From positions 124,001-188,000 of the forward strand of contig NZ_MSDO01000005.1 of the NCBI RefSeq assembly GCF_001937195.1: DNA of 64,000 bases, read 5' to 3'. This document shows, in pieces, positions 45,108 through 56,001 of the stretch; the first letter of the stretch is position 1, and each line of letters opens with the position of its first letter. Source of the DNA: Salinicola socius. Lineage in GTDB: Bacteria > Pseudomonadota > Gammaproteobacteria > Pseudomonadales > Halomonadaceae. Made by a program: the position numbers and the translations under genes. Under the pieces are notes generated by a model. It was not told the origin of the DNA. It did no database searches and worked only from the letters and a program-made list of their open reading frames with translations.

Positions 45108-46318
45108 TGTTGCTGGGGTTTCTTTCATCTTTTTTTGGAACGATGCTTGTTGAAGGTAGTCTGCCTTCCATGATTGCATTGGGTTTTTTGCCGCTAGCCT
45201 GGGTGCCAGTATATTCTACTCTTACACGCCTGCTAGACTCATCGAGTGTTTTTGTTGCCAAGTACCTGGCAAGATTTGGAGCAGGTAATATATTGCTACT
45301 CTGTGAAGTTGTCGACATTGTTTTTTCGGTAGTGGCAATTTTGATGATTTGGTTGGTCCCTGTTAACCCTGTGCTGGTTTTGCCGGTATACATATTGTCC
45401 GTATCGTTTCTTCCAACGCTAGTCGATTTGGCGGAAGAGATGTATGCCGAAAGTATATCCAGAGTGTCGGAAACTGCTGCGCTCAATTTCAACGCCACTG
45501 TGCTTATGTTGGTTCCTGCTGTTTCGTCAATAGTGGCAAAGCCTCTAGGAAGCTTGATTGTAGAGTCTTCTATCTTGCTTTTGATTTTAGCAAATGCTGT
45601 TTTCTCTGCGGTAGGTCTTTTCTTCAGACTGGCATCGTTGAGATGTTCTGGTTTCGTTGAGCTCCAGGTGGATAGTGAGTCTTTAGATAAGGGCAGTTCT
45701 CGAACACCCTTCCGCACGGAGCTGCTTAGCTATGCTCCTGGTGCCGCATTGTTGGTTCCTACGATGTCGTTAACGTCCGGTTTGACGAGTATGTATCTGG
45801 TGATATGGATATCTCAACACTTTGAGAACACAGGTGAGGCGATTGCCTTTTTTATTATGGTTGGTGGGGTTGGGACGGTGTTCGGGCCGTGGCTGGGCAG
45901 AAGGTCTATCAGAGATTATAAGTTTTCGACTAATGTTGCTGTTTGTCTTTTTGTTTTGTTGGTGCTCAATCTCATGGCCTTTGTCCTGGCGTTGTCAGGT
46001 TATTTTTCCTTCTGCGAAAAATTGGTATTTATCATGCTGTCATCAGCTTATTTTTTTGTGAGCTCGGTTTTTGCTAGCTGGATATACGTTGTGAATGTGA
46101 CTGCGCGGCAAAAAAGGTACTCTGGTGAGCAGTTTGCCAGCGCACTTGGCTTATCCCACACACTTTCTTCGGTTTGTTTTATGCTGGGTTCATGGTTGGG
46201 ACTGGCTCTGGATGTCGCTGGAGACCCGACCCCTGCGTTTATGGTCATTGCTATCGTGCTTGTCATTCCGCTATGGGCGATGGACTTTAAAGACGAGCTG
46301 CGCTTCGAGAAAGGATAG
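45107..46318 (+). CDS. MFS-like multi-spanning membrane protein in a low-GC island
   Basis: About 403 residues from the ATG at 45107 (a TTG at 45104 is also in frame; neither has a good Shine-Dalgarno). Roughly ten to twelve hydrophobic segments in two bundles fit a major facilitator permease. The first helix seems short at its N-terminus, and the missing part can be read in the preceding 15-codon frame. The central loop (about 180-205) is hydrophilic (ELQVDSESLDKGSSRTPFR). Codon usage and GC are very different from neighbours, a sign of transfer. Substrate unknown; no partner gene. Confidence 0.65.
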   Translation: MLLGFLSSFFGTMLVEGSLPSMIALGFLPLAWVPVYSTLTRLLDSSSVFVAKYLARFGAGNILLLCEVVDIVFSVVAILMIWLVPVNPVLVLPVYILSVSFLPTLVDLAEEMYAESISRVSETAALNFNATVLMLVPAVSSIVAKPLGSLIVESSILLLILANAVFSAVGLFFRLASLRCSGFVELQVDSESLDKGSSRTPFRTELLSYAPGAALLVPTMSLTSGLTSMYLVIWISQHFENTGEAIAFFIMVGGVGTVFGPWLGRRSIRDYKFSTNVAVCLFVLLVLNLMAFVLALSGYFSFCEKLVFIMLSSAYFFVSSVFASWIYVVNVTARQKRYSGEQFASALGLSHTLSSVCFMLGSWLGLALDVAGDPTPAFMVIAIVLVIPLWAMDFKDELRFEKG

Positions 46319-46676
46319 GGCATTGTGCATGAACTGTGGCCTGGATGAACGAATAAATGGGGCTTGGATGTTGTCCCCCTCTATATTCGACGTCTCCTTA
46401 TGGGTCCGGGACTATTGGACGGCGGCAATTTGGGTACGGCTTACACGAACTCATTGATCTTGCCCCGTAGTGATAAATAGGGCCTGCTGCCCGTGACTTT
46501 TTACCGGGCTCGCGTGGCAACGGCTCGTGAAAGCCAGGCAGACGGTACAGTTACTCCTCAAAACGAAGCATCGCTGGCGACAGTCAGTGATCTGCGCCAG
46601 GGTGTGTCTCCAGTCCAAGCCAGTGGTGTATTTGCGTTATATTCCGTTTCGGGTAGAGAGCCGATGATTTCGAGGC
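46319..46676. other. 358-bp 3' flank of the low-GC island
   Basis: No supported gene. Composition rises back to the genome average towards tesB. Short open frames (for example one translating to NCGLDERINGAWML) lack start signals and similarity I can recognise; they may be debris of an integrated segment. Confidence 0.4.
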
Positions 46677-47504
46677 TCAGGGCTGAACCCTCACCAAGCC
46701 TTCCTGCGCCGTCGATGCGATCAGGCGGCCTTCGCGATCATAGAAGCTGCCGCGGGCGAAACCGCGTGCGCCGCCCGCCCAAGGGCTCTCCATCACGTAC
46801 AGCAGCCACTCGTCGATCTTCGGGTCCTGATGGATCCACAACGCGTGATCCAGGCTGGCGATGCGCAGACGCGGATCGCCGAACTCCACGTCGTGGGCCA
46901 GGAGCGAGGTCAGCAGCAAGTTGAAGTCGGAGCTGTAGGCGAGCAGGTAGCGGTGCAGGGCCGGGTCCGCCGGCATGCCCTTGTTCTGTATAGTCCCGCC
47001 GCCCATGCGAAACCAGATCATTCGCGAGGGCGGACAGTCATGGCGCTCCTCGACCGTGATGAATTCGACGGGGTGGCCGCGAAACCGTTGGTGGACCGCC
47101 TTGCCCTCCGCCAGCAGTGCTTCCGGCGACGGCACCTCGGGCGCCATGGGTTGGTGGCTCAGACCGTGTTCAGGCCCCTGGAAAGAGGCGCTGCAGAAGA
47201 AGATCGGCTTGCCTTTCTGGATCGCCGTGACCCGCCGCGTGGTGAAGCTGCCGCCATCGCGAACGCGATCGACGGAGTAGATCACCGGTAGTCGTGCATC
47301 GCCGGGGCGCAAAAAGTAGCCGTGCAGCGAGTGCAGATAGCGATCCTCGGGCACCGTGCGGGTCGCGGCGGCGGCGGACTGCCCCAGGGCCTGGCCTCCG
47401 AACAGCTGCGGCAGTCCCAGATCCTGGCTCTGGCCGCGGAATAGGTTCTCTTCCAGCGCTTCCAGGCCAAGAAGCTGGATGAGGTCGTTCAGCGCTTGTG
47501 TCAT
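46677..47504 (-). CDS. tesB: acyl-CoA thioesterase II
   Basis: A 275-residue double-hotdog thioesterase that hydrolyses medium- and long-chain acyl-CoAs in the cytosol. Family features are LFRGQSQDLGLPQLFGGQALGQS at the N-terminus (split for description), HSLHGYFLRPGD near residue 58, GGSFTTRRVTAIQKGKPIFFCSASFQ near 85, and the catalytic Asp/Gln-Thr region SLDHALWIHQ near 222. E. coli TesB is 286 residues. Divergent from tadA, 140 bp away; that gap contains a 3 x 14-bp repeat. Confidence 0.93.
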   Translation of the reverse strand: MTQALNDLIQLLGLEALEENLFRGQSQDLGLPQLFGGQALGQSAAAATRTVPEDRYLHSLHGYFLRPGDARLPVIYSVDRVRDGGSFTTRRVTAIQKGKPIFFCSASFQGPEHGLSHQPMAPEVPSPEALLAEGKAVHQRFRGHPVEFITVEERHDCPPSRMIWFRMGGGTIQNKGMPADPALHRYLLAYSSDFNLLLTSLLAHDVEFGDPRLRIASLDHALWIHQDPKIDEWLLYVMESPWAGGARGFARGSFYDREGRLIASTAQEGLVRVQP

Positions 47505-47534
47505 TCGGGTATCCTTGATGCGCGTCAGTGAAGG

Positions 47535-47576
47535 CTTTTCGAATCAGACTTTTCGAATCAGGCTTTTCGAATCAGA
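47535..47576. repeat. 3 x 14-bp tandem repeat in the tesB-tadA gap
   Basis: CTTTTCGAATCAGA / CTTTTCGAATCAGG / CTTTTCGAATCAGA, three nearly perfect head-to-tail copies between the divergent starts of tesB and tadA. They could act as regulator sites or be a slippage product. Confidence 0.9.
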
Positions 47577-47644
47577 CTTGCCGCGAGTATATCCTGCCCG
47601 ACGGCGACTCGGCGCGACGCCGGATGCCGCAATACGGGACGATC

Positions 47645-48130
47645 ATGATACGTAGCGACGAATTCTACATGCACCGCGCGCTCGAGCAGGCGCAACGGGC
47701 GTTCGAGAGTGGTGAGGTGCCGGTCGGCGCGGTCGTGGTCGACGCCGCCGGTGCAGTGATCGGTGCCGGTTACAATTGCCCGGTCAGCGGCCAGGATCCT
47801 ACCGCCCACGCCGAAGTGCAGGCGTTGCGCAGCGCGGCGCAGACGCTGGGCAACTATCGGCTGGATGACTGTTCGCTATTCGTCACGCTCGAACCGTGCC
47901 TGATGTGCACGGGGGCGATCATTCACGCTCGCGTTCGGCGGGTCGTCTATGCCACCGCCGAACCCAAGGGCGGAATGGTCGAATCCCGCGCCAACCTTTT
48001 TGCTCAGCCGTGGTTCAATCACCGCGTCGAGATCGAGGGTGGCGTGCTCGCCGCGCCCGCCAGGCGGCTTCTCCAGCAGTTCTTCCGGGAACGTCGTCAG
48101 GGCGATTCGTCAGCGGAATCCCGGGGATAA
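47645..48130 (+). CDS. tadA: tRNA-specific adenosine deaminase
   Basis: TadA converts A34 to inosine in tRNA-Arg(ACG). The ATG at 47645 gives 161 residues, normal for the family, though its ribosome-binding site is weak. Zinc and catalytic motifs are HAEVQAL near residue 56 (His and the proton-shuttling Glu) and PCLMCTGAI near 86 (the two Cys). The tRNA-binding ANLFAQPWFNHRVEIEGG segment near 118 is also present. Confidence 0.93.
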   Translation: MIRSDEFYMHRALEQAQRAFESGEVPVGAVVVDAAGAVIGAGYNCPVSGQDPTAHAEVQALRSAAQTLGNYRLDDCSLFVTLEPCLMCTGAIIHARVRRVVYATAEPKGGMVESRANLFAQPWFNHRVEIEGGVLAAPARRLLQQFFRERRQGDSSAESRG

Positions 48131-48180
48131 GTGGGAAAAATCTTCGAGCGAAACGGTCGTGCCGTTCAGATGGGGCAGGT

Positions 48181-50139
48181 TCAGATTGCCTCGGCGAGAA
48201 CCACCCGGTTGCGCCCGCCCTGTTTTGCGCGGTACAGCGAATCGTCGGCAGCCTGGAAGATCCGGTCGCGGTGCAGCGGAAGCGTGTCGGCGATGCTGAC
48301 TCCGATGCTCAGCGTGACCGGTTCGTCATCGGGCCGGATCAGTCCACTTTCGGCAACGGCTCGACGCAGCGTCTCGGCGATCTCTCCGGCCGTCTGCCGA
48401 TCGCAATGGGGCAGGCATGCCACGAACTCTTCGCCACCGTAGCGAGCGAACATGCCGCCCGCTCGCTCGACCGGCAGGCGACAGGACTTTGCGATCGTCC
48501 GGAGATAGCGGTCGCCTTCCAGGTGACCGAAGTGGTCGTTGACGCTCTTGAAATGATCGAGATCGCAGATCAATAACGCCATTGGCAACGGATCGCGATA
48601 GGCGTCCATCCAGCGCAGCAGCTCACGACGATTCGGCAGTTGGGTCAGTTCGTCGTGTCTGGCGATCCACTCGATTTCCTGCTGGAGCCGTTCGCGCTCC
48701 TTGATTTCCTCGCGCAGCGAAGCATTCGCCTGATTGGCGAGATGGTGCTGATTCGAAAGGCGCCGGTAGATGTAGAGCACCATGTGCAGCAGATAGGCCA
48801 GGAAAATGCCGAAGACCAGCGTGATTTCCGGCAGTCTGGCCCGCATTGCCTGCAGCCAGTGGAAAGAGGGCTTCACGCTCAGGGTCATTCGGTCGGTGCC
48901 CAGGGCGACCGTCTGCTGATAGCGCCAGTCGGCAAGATCGCCCACCGGACCATAGTGGAAGTAGAGCTGACCGGCGCCGCTGAGGGTGACGGCTCGATCC
49001 TGATTGTCCGTCTGCGCAAGCAGCGAATTGAGCAGGTTGTCCACGCTGACCACCATCCCCACGGCGCCCAGGAGCGTGCCGTCGACGACGTCACGCACCG
49101 GCAGATAGCTGATGACACCCCTTCCGCCCTGGATGAAATCGACGATACCGGTCTGACCTTCGATGCCGTAGACCAGCGGCCGATCCAGCGCGTCGCGGCT
49201 CTGGGGGTCACTGTCATAGAGGTTGACGCCAAGCACTGACTGGTTGCCACGCAGCGGATAGACACGGATCACGGTGCCATCGAGATCGATGAAGGCGATG
49301 TTGCGAAAGTAGCCGAAGTCGTCGTGATAGGTCTTGGCCTGCTGTTCCCACTCCGAACGGGTGGGGACGTGCCCCAGCATGTTCCAGAAGCTGGTAAACC
49401 TGCGCATCGCCTCGAGGTGAGACGAGGTTTCCGTGGCCATCAGCGTGGCGATATTGCTGCCTTCGCTGGCAGCGATCTCGTAGAGACGCCGATTGTCGGT
49501 CTGGCGCTGCTCCTGCCAGCTGATCATGGCCAGCAGCGCAATCAACCCGCCGACCATGAGGGGCGGCAGGATTCGCCGCCAGTAGCAGCGTAGCGTCGGG
49601 TAGAGTGCCACGCAGTGCGCGACCCAGAAGAGCCACAATGCGGCCAGGATCGGTAGCGGGACGCCGTTCATGCTGGAGGCATACTGGGGGGGCGGGGTCA
49701 GCGAGCGGTAGCTGAGCCAGGCACCGCCCATGGCGACCAGCAGCAGCAGGATCGGCGAGCCAAGGCCCAGGCGCGACAGCAGCAGGACATTGAGGATCAG
49801 CCCGAAGACCATGCACAGGGCGAGGATGGGAGGGCGGCTGCGGAACAGTTCCCAGTTGCCGGGGAGCATATCGAGCCAGCGCTGCCAGGCATCGACGCTC
49901 AGCCAATCCTCGCCGATCAAGAAGCTGGCGATGATCGTCAGGGTCAGTATCCCGGTGGGGATCAACAGCCAGCGGCTGACCTTGAGGCAGTGGTGAAGGG
50001 CCGCAAGCTGACCCAGCCACAGCACGCCCAGCAGCAGCATCAATACCCAACGCTGATCCGGCTCGTCGCTCGGCCAGATGGCGAACGCCAGAATCGGCAG
50101 CGCCAGATACAGCGACAGGCGTGAAACCACCATGGGCAT
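48181..50139 (-). CDS. membrane diguanylate cyclase with CHASE-like sensor and GGDEF domain
   Basis: About 652 residues from the ATG at 50139; the ATG at 50133 and a TTG at 50187 are alternatives. The N-terminus has about seven hydrophobic segments (residues 1-200). Then comes an extracytoplasmic sensor of CHASE type (about 215-425, with FIDLDGTVIRVYPLRGNQS and a GRGVISYLPVRD stretch), a further membrane helix, a short coiled coil (about 460-490) and the GGDEF domain (about 495-650). The active site is GGEEF, so c-di-GMP synthesis is plausible. The usual RxxD inhibitory site is RAGG, so product feedback may be lost. No EAL domain. Confidence 0.85.
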   Translation of the reverse strand: MPMVVSRLSLYLALPILAFAIWPSDEPDQRWVLMLLLGVLWLGQLAALHHCLKVSRWLLIPTGILTLTIIASFLIGEDWLSVDAWQRWLDMLPGNWELFRSRPPILALCMVFGLILNVLLLSRLGLGSPILLLLVAMGGAWLSYRSLTPPPQYASSMNGVPLPILAALWLFWVAHCVALYPTLRCYWRRILPPLMVGGLIALLAMISWQEQRQTDNRRLYEIAASEGSNIATLMATETSSHLEAMRRFTSFWNMLGHVPTRSEWEQQAKTYHDDFGYFRNIAFIDLDGTVIRVYPLRGNQSVLGVNLYDSDPQSRDALDRPLVYGIEGQTGIVDFIQGGRGVISYLPVRDVVDGTLLGAVGMVVSVDNLLNSLLAQTDNQDRAVTLSGAGQLYFHYGPVGDLADWRYQQTVALGTDRMTLSVKPSFHWLQAMRARLPEITLVFGIFLAYLLHMVLYIYRRLSNQHHLANQANASLREEIKERERLQQEIEWIARHDELTQLPNRRELLRWMDAYRDPLPMALLICDLDHFKSVNDHFGHLEGDRYLRTIAKSCRLPVERAGGMFARYGGEEFVACLPHCDRQTAGEIAETLRRAVAESGLIRPDDEPVTLSIGVSIADTLPLHRDRIFQAADDSLYRAKQGGRNRVVLAEAI

Positions 50140-50192
50140 AGGCGTTGTGGTTCTCCACCGCAACCGCCAACGGCAGCCCAACGACAACCCGA

Positions 50193-51641
50193 TTACAGCA
50201 GAGGAGCGACGGTCTCGAGGGGAGCGGTGCTCCCGTCCAGTGCGCGCTCACCCAACTGATTGAACTGCTGCTGACTGCGATTGACGTACTTGAGGATCTC
50301 GTAGTATCGACGCACGTTACGCACGTAGATTACCGGTTCCCCGCCGCGAGCGTAACCGTGGTGTACCCGCGAGTACCATTCCCGTTCCTGCAGCAGCGGC
50401 AGCGCTTCGCGAACGTCTGCCCAGCGGTCGGGATCGCCGCCGCGCAGCTGTGCGATCTCCTGGGCATCGAACAGGTGTCCGAGTCCGACGTTGTAGGCGG
50501 CAAGTGCCATCCAGGTCCGATCCGGCTCGGGAATGTCCTCGGAGAGGCGCTGTTTGACCTGAAGTAGATACCGCGCGCCGCCGTCGACGCTCTGGCGCGG
50601 ATCCAGGCGATTATCGATACCGATCTCCCTGGCGGTCGGACGTGTCAGCATCATCAGTCCACGAACGCCGGTCGGTGATTCGGCATCGGGTTTCCAGTGC
50701 GATTCCTGGAAGCCCAGCGCTGCCAGCAGTCGCCAGTCGAAACCGGTTTCGCGCGCGGCTTCCTTGAAGTAAGGCAAGAAACGCGGCAGACGCGTGCCGA
50801 CATGGCGGATGAACAACCGGGCACCGACGTACTCGAGGTAATCGTCGTGGCCGAAGTATCGACCGATGAGCTCGTCCAGTCTGCCGTGGCGGCGTTGCGA
50901 CTGGAGAAACTCGTTGGCGGCGTCGAGCAGATCGATCGGCTGATTGGCAGCGAAGGCCCAAGCCAGACTCATCGGCTCGCCGAGCGCGAAGCCCCGCTCG
51001 ACGTTGGGGAAAAACAGGCGATTGAGCTTGAACTGGTGGGTGTAGACGACGGCGGCGTCGAGATCGTCGCGCTCGACCATTTCCAGCAGATCGGCGATGG
51101 TCAATCCGTCCGCTTCGCGCCAGCCCAGCCCCGGCAGGTTCTGCTGCTGCGTGCGCAGCGCCTCGGCATTGCCGGAGTCGGCGATGACACCGATTCGAAG
51201 CCCCACCAGGTCATCCAGAGTGCGCACCGGTGGCAGCCCGCGGCGATAGACCACCAGCGGTTGCAACGTCAGGATCGGTTGGCTGTAGCGAATGCCCGGT
51301 TGAGCCGGGTCGAGCGACAGCGCGGCGGCGCCCATGTCCGCCTTGCCGCTGCGGACGTCGTCGAGGACGCCACCGATACGGGTATCACTGTCGACTGCCA
51401 GGCTGACACCGAGCGAGTGTGCGAAACGCCGCATCAGCTCGTATTCGAAGCCGGTCGGCCCATGCCCGCCTGCATAGAAGGTGATGGGGCCATTGCGAGT
51501 CGCGACCTGCAGGAAATCGCGCTTGCGAATCGGGTCGAGCCCGTCGCTGTAACGCAGCGCCAGCTGAGCGGGACAAAGGAGGGTCGCCAGCGTCAGCAGC
51601 ACCGTCAGCGCGAGTCGCAGACGTGTCAGGAGCTTGGACAT
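50193..51641 (-). CDS. mltF: membrane-bound lytic murein transglycosylase F
   Basis: A 482-residue periplasmic enzyme that cleaves peptidoglycan glycan strands, forming anhydromuramic ends. The ATG at 51641 starts a signal/anchor ([21 protein letters not shown]). Residues about 40-270 are a solute-binding-protein-like (family 3) regulatory domain with a [16 protein letters not shown] block. About 290-440 is the SLT domain with the catalytic Glu in [13 protein letters not shown] (near residue 319) and [13 protein letters not shown] near 333. MltF of E. coli is activated by peptides binding the first domain. Confidence 0.92.
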   Translation of the reverse strand: MSKLLTRLRLALTVLLTLATLLCPAQLALRYSDGLDPIRKRDFLQVATRNGPITFYAGGHGPTGFEYELMRRFAHSLGVSLAVDSDTRIGGVLDDVRSGKADMGAAALSLDPAQPGIRYSQPILTLQPLVVYRRGLPPVRTLDDLVGLRIGVIADSGNAEALRTQQQNLPGLGWREADGLTIADLLEMVERDDLDAAVVYTHQFKLNRLFFPNVERGFALGEPMSLAWAFAANQPIDLLDAANEFLQSQRRHGRLDELIGRYFGHDDYLEYVGARLFIRHVGTRLPRFLPYFKEAARETGFDWRLLAALGFQESHWKPDAESPTGVRGLMMLTRPTAREIGIDNRLDPRQSVDGGARYLLQVKQRLSEDIPEPDRTWMALAAYNVGLGHLFDAQEIAQLRGGDPDRWADVREALPLLQEREWYSRVHHGYARGGEPVIYVRNVRRYYEILKYVNRSQQQFNQLGERALDGSTAPLETVAPLL

Positions 51642-51926
51642 GCAATGGGATCGGTGACAGCGTGACGGCACACCATAGCCGGCCGCCGTCTCGCTGTCAT
51701 CTATTGGCTAGTCTGCTACGGGCCGCTGTTCGCGGGACTTCGACGGCATCGGCGCCGGCGGGCTGGTGCCATGGATTCGCGGCTCCGTCACGTCTGTTGC
51801 CGATCGATGCGTTGCCTTAGCGAGCGCCGCCGCTTTCCAGTATCATGTCGCCCTGATCCCGGCATCGCTGCCCCGTCTCGCAACAGACAGATGCGATCCT
51901 CGACCGTCCTGGAGGCTTTTCACGCC

Positions 51927-54900
51927 ATGCTCGAATTGCAAGGCGCTCCCGCGCTATCTGCATTCCGTCACGCCAAACTGCTCGCCGATCTTCGCGCTGT
52001 CGTTCCCGAAGTCGAGTCTCTCAAGGCGCACTATGTTCACTTCGTCGACCATCATGACGAACTCGATGACCAGGCACGCCAGGTGCTGGATCGGCTGCTG
52101 GACTATGGTTTTCAAAGCGATGGTTTTCAAAACCGTGGTTCTCAAAGCCATGGTTTCCAAAACCATGAAGGCCATGGCGTCGACGCCGACCAGGGTGCAC
52201 CCGCCGACGGCCATCTGTTTCTGGTCGTGCCGCGTGTCGGCACGATCTCGCCGTGGTCCTCCAAGGCCACCGACATCGCCCATAACTGCGGGCTCGAGCA
52301 GGTCGCGCGTCTCGAGCGAGGCATCGCCTACCGCGTGACGTTGAAAAGTGCGCCGGCCGCCGAGGCCTACGATGCTCTGGTGGCGCGCCTGCACGATCGG
52401 ATGACGGAAACGGTGCTATTCGATTCGAGCGATGCGGCCAAGCTGTTCTCGCACCACCAGCCGACACCGCTGGCGACGGTGGATGTGCTGGGCGGCGGGC
52501 GCCCGGCGCTGGCGGACGCCAATGATCAGCTGGGGCTGGCGCTGGCCGACGACGAGATCGACTATCTGGTCGACGCCTTCCGGGAACTGGGCCGCAATCC
52601 GACCGACGTCGAGCTGATGATGTTCGCCCAGGCCAACTCCGAGCACTGCCGTCACAAGATCTTCAATGCCGACTGGGTGATCGACGGCGAGCCGCAGACC
52701 CATTCGCTGTTCAAGATGATCAAGAACACCTTCGAGCAGTCCGGCGACAAGGTGCTCTCGGCCTACAGCGACAATGCCGCGATCATCGAAGGGCCGACGG
52801 CGGGGCGGTTCTTCCCCGCGCCACAGACCCAGGTCTATGGCGCGACTCAGGAACCGATCCATATCCTGATGAAGGTGGAGACCCACAATCATCCGACGGC
52901 GATCGCGCCGCATCCGGGCGCAGCGACCGGTGCCGGCGGCGAGATCCGTGACGAGGGCGCGACGGGGCGTGGCGGCAAGCCCAAGGCGGGCCTGACCGGT
53001 TTCGCCGTCTCCAATCTGCGGATTCCCGAGTTCGTGCAGCCGTGGGAAGCGTTCGACTACGGCAAGCCCGAGCGGATTCAGTCGGCACTCGACATCATGC
53101 TCGAGGGTCCGATCGGCGGCGCGGCGTTCAACAACGAGTTCGGCCGGCCCAATCTCAACGGCTTCTTCCGCACCTTCGAGCTTGATGCGGTGGGCGCCGA
53201 CGGGATCGAGCGTCGCGGCTATCACAAGCCGGTGATGCTGGCCGGCGGTTACGGCAATGTCCGTGACGGTCATGTGCTCAAGGGCGAGATTCCGGTTGGC
53301 GCCAAGCTGATCGTGATGGGTGGCCCGGCGATGCTGATCGGCCTGGGCGGCGGCGCCGCCTCGTCGATGGCGTCCGGTGCCTCCAGCGAGGATCTCGACT
53401 TCGCTTCTGTGCAGCGCGACAACCCCGAGATCGAGCGCCGCGCCCAGGAAGTGATCGATCGCTGCTGGGCGCTGGGTGACGACAACCCCATCGCCTTCAT
53501 CCATGACGTCGGTGCAGGCGGCCTCTCCAACGCGTTGCCGGAACTGGTCAAGGACGGCGGCCGCGGCGGCCTGTTCGATCTGCGCGCGGTGCCCAACGTC
53601 GAACCGGGCATGAGCCCGCTGGAAATCTGGTGCAACGAGGCCCAGGAGCGCTACGTGCTGGCGGTGACACCGCAACAGCTCGATGTCTTCGATGCACTGT
53701 GTACCCGCGAGCGCTGCCCCTACGCCGTTGTCGGCGAGGCCACCGAGGCACACCATCTGGCCGTGCGCGATGGTCATTTCGAGGCCGATCCGGTCGATCT
53801 GCCGATGAGCGTGCTGTTCGGCAAGCCGCCCAAGATGCAGCGCGGTTTCGAGCGCCACACGCTTAACCTGCCGGGGCTGGGACTCGACAACCTCGATCTG
53901 CGCGAAGCGCTGGATCGGGTGCTGCGTCTGCCCACGGTGGCGTCCAAGAGTTTCCTGATCACCATCGGCGATCGTTCGATCACCGGGATGGTCGCGCGCG
54001 ACCAGATGGTCGGCCCGTGGCAGGTGCCTGTCGCCGACTGCGCGGTGACCACGTCGAGCTACGACACCCACGCGGGTGAAGCGATGGCGATGGGCGAGCG
54101 TCCGCCGGTGGCACTGATCGATCCTGCCGCCAGCGCGAGGCTGGCCGTGGCCGAGGCGATCACCAACCTGGCCGCGGCACCGATCGCGGCGCTTTCCGAC
54201 ATCAAGCTCTCTGCCAACTGGATGAGCGCTGCCGATCATGCCGGCGAGAATCAGGCGCTGTATGACGCCGTCCACGCGGTGGGCATGGAGCTGTGCCCGG
54301 CGCTGGGTATCGCCGTGCCGGTGGGCAAGGACTCGATGTCCATGCGCACGGCCTGGCAGGTCGAAGAGGGCGATCGCCGCGACGAGAAGAGCATTACCGC
54401 GCCGCTGACGCTGAACATCACCGGTTTCGCGCCGGTCACCGATGCGCTGAGAACGCTGACGCCGCAGCTACGGCTCGATCAGGACGAAAGCGATTTGATC
54501 CTGATCGATCTCGGTCGTGGCCAGAACCGTCTCGGCGGCTCGGCCCTGGCCCAGGTCTATGGCCAGGTCGGCAACGTCTGCCCGGATCTCGACGAGGCCG
54601 AAGACCTGGCGGCGTTCTTCAGCGTCATTCAGGGGCTCAACGCCGACGGCAAGCTGCTCGCCTACCATGACCGCAGCGACGGCGGCCTGATCGTGACGCT
54701 GCTGGAGATGGCCTTTGCCGGCCGCGGCGGGCTCGAGATCAAGCTCGACTGGCTCACCGACGATGCCGTCGGCGCGGTCGACGCCCTGTTCGCCGAAGAG
54801 CTTGGCGCGGTGATTCAGGTCAACCGTCAGGAGACCGAGTTCGTGCTGGCGCAGTTTGCCGCCGCCGGCATCGAGACCTGCGGCGTGATCGCCCGGCCGC

Positions 54901-55913
54901 GCTACGACGACCAGATCCGCGTGACGCTGTTCGAAGAGCCGCTGCTGGAAACCACCCGCGCCATGACGCAGCGCATCTGGTCGGAAACCAGCTATCGAAT
55001 GCAGGCGCTGCGTGATAATCCCGAGGCTGCCAAGAGCGAGTTCGACGGCCTGCTCAACCTGCGTGACCCGGGCCTTTCGGCCAATCCGACCTTCGATGTC
55101 GACGAGGATGTCGCGGCGCCGTACATTCAACGTGGCGTACGCCCGCGGGTGGCGATCCTGCGCGAGCAGGGCGTCAACGGTCACATGGAGATGGCCGCGG
55201 CCTTCGATCACGCCGGCTTCGAGGCGGTCGACGTCCACATGAGCGACATTCTTGCCGGTCGCGTCGGTCTGGAGGAGATGAAAGGGCTGGTCGGCTGCGG
55301 CGGCTTCTCCTACGGCGATGTGCTCGGCGCCGGCGGCGGCTGGGCCAAGTCGGCGCTCTACAACCCCCGCGCTCGCGATCAGTTCGCGGCCTTCTTCGCT
55401 CGCGAGGACACCTTCGGCCTTGGCGTCTGCAACGGCTGTCAGATGTTCTCGCAGCTGAAAGAGTTGATCCCCGGCGCCGAGCGCTGGCCGCGCTTCGTGC
55501 GCAACGGCTCGGAGCAGTTCGAGGCGCGTGTGTCGATGGTCCAGGTCGAGGAGAGCCCGTCGATCCTGCTGGCCGGCATGGCCGGTTCGACCCTGCCGAT
55601 CGCCGTCGCCCACGGCGAGGGCCAGGCGCTGTTCGAGGACAGCGGCCATCTGCGCAGCATGCAGAACAGCGGCCAGATCGCGATGCGCTACATCGACAAC
55701 GAAGGCCAGGTCACTAGCCGTTATCCGGCCAATCCCAACGGCTCGCCGGCCGGTATCACCGGCCTGACCACGCCGAACGGGCGCGTCACCATCATGATGC
55801 CGCACCCCGAACGCGTCGCCCGCGCGGTGACCAATTCCTGGCGCCCGTCGGCGTGGACGCAGGATGGCGCGTGGATGCGGATGTTCCGCAATGCCCGCGT
55901 GTGGGTTGATTGA
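51927..55913 (+). CDS. purL: phosphoribosylformylglycinamidine synthase (single-chain PurL) with repeat insertion
   Basis: PurL makes FGAM from FGAR, glutamine and ATP in purine synthesis. The ATG at 51927 (GGAGG upstream) matches the conserved start [13 protein letters not shown] and gives 1328 residues, some 30 more than in E. coli. Order: N-terminal PurS-like domain, FGAM synthetase core with [20 protein letters not shown] near residue 312, and a C-terminal glutaminase with the nucleophile Cys in [12 protein letters not shown] near 1169 and the His/Glu pair in MPHPERV near 1291. Part of the excess length is a 4 x 15-bp in-frame tandem repeat at 52107-52166 (residues 61-80) in a surface loop of the first domain. 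A strong terminator follows. Confidence 0.96.
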   Translation: MLELQGAPALSAFRHAKLLADLRAVVPEVESLKAHYVHFVDHHDELDDQARQVLDRLLDYGFQSDGFQNRGSQSHGFQNHEGHGVDADQGAPADGHLFLVVPRVGTISPWSSKATDIAHNCGLEQVARLERGIAYRVTLKSAPAAEAYDALVARLHDRMTETVLFDSSDAAKLFSHHQPTPLATVDVLGGGRPALADANDQLGLALADDEIDYLVDAFRELGRNPTDVELMMFAQANSEHCRHKIFNADWVIDGEPQTHSLFKMIKNTFEQSGDKVLSAYSDNAAIIEGPTAGRFFPAPQTQVYGATQEPIHILMKVETHNHPTAIAPHPGAATGAGGEIRDEGATGRGGKPKAGLTGFAVSNLRIPEFVQPWEAFDYGKPERIQSALDIMLEGPIGGAAFNNEFGRPNLNGFFRTFELDAVGADGIERRGYHKPVMLAGGYGNVRDGHVLKGEIPVGAKLIVMGGPAMLIGLGGGAASSMASGASSEDLDFASVQRDNPEIERRAQEVIDRCWALGDDNPIAFIHDVGAGGLSNALPELVKDGGRGGLFDLRAVPNVEPGMSPLEIWCNEAQERYVLAVTPQQLDVFDALCTRERCPYAVVGEATEAHHLAVRDGHFEADPVDLPMSVLFGKPPKMQRGFERHTLNLPGLGLDNLDLREALDRVLRLPTVASKSFLITIGDRSITGMVARDQMVGPWQVPVADCAVTTSSYDTHAGEAMAMGERPPVALIDPAASARLAVAEAITNLAAAPIAALSDIKLSANWMSAADHAGENQALYDAVHAVGMELCPALGIAVPVGKDSMSMRTAWQVEEGDRRDEKSITAPLTLNITGFAPVTDALRTLTPQLRLDQDESDLILIDLGRGQNRLGGSALAQVYGQVGNVCPDLDEAEDLAAFFSVIQGLNADGKLLAYHDRSDGGLIVTLLEMAFAGRGGLEIKLDWLTDDAVGAVDALFAEELGAVIQVNRQETEFVLAQFAAAGIETCGVIARPRYDDQIRVTLFEEPLLETTRAMTQRIWSETSYRMQALRDNPEAAKSEFDGLLNLRDPGLSANPTFDVDEDVAAPYIQRGVRPRVAILREQGVNGHMEMAAAFDHAGFEAVDVHMSDILAGRVGLEEMKGLVGCGGFSYGDVLGAGGGWAKSALYNPRARDQFAAFFAREDTFGLGVCNGCQMFSQLKELIPGAERWPRFVRNGSEQFEARVSMVQVEESPSILLAGMAGSTLPIAVAHGEGQALFEDSGHLRSMQNSGQIAMRYIDNEGQVTSRYPANPNGSPAGITGLTTPNGRVTIMMPHPERVARAVTNSWRPSAWTQDGAWMRMFRNARVWVD
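52107..52166 (+). repeat. 4 x 15-bp in-frame tandem repeat inside purL
   Basis: GGTTTTCAAAGCGAT, GGTTTTCAAAACCGT, GGTTCTCAAAGCCAT and GGTTTCCAAAACCAT in exact register with the reading frame, encoding G(F/S)Q(S/N)x pentapeptides. E. coli PurL has a short unrelated loop at this place. Confidence 0.93.
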
Positions 55914-55951
55914 TGTGAGGGTCGACTGACACTGGAACCGGCGTCATGACG

Positions 55952-56001
55952 AAAACCGGCTTGTCCTGGGGTTTATAACCTTGGGGCAAGCCGGTTTTTT
56001 T
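55952..56001 (+). terminator. intrinsic terminator of purL
   Basis: A perfect 12-bp stem (AAAACCGGCTTG / CAAGCCGGTTTT) with a 23-nt loop followed by a run of T's, 38 nt after the stop codon. Confidence 0.9.

Noticed and set aside
52416-54275. 619-residue minus-strand open frame inside purL
   Set aside because: Antisense shadow of a GC-rich gene (His/Arg/Gln-rich, no motifs); PurL in the + frame is unambiguous.
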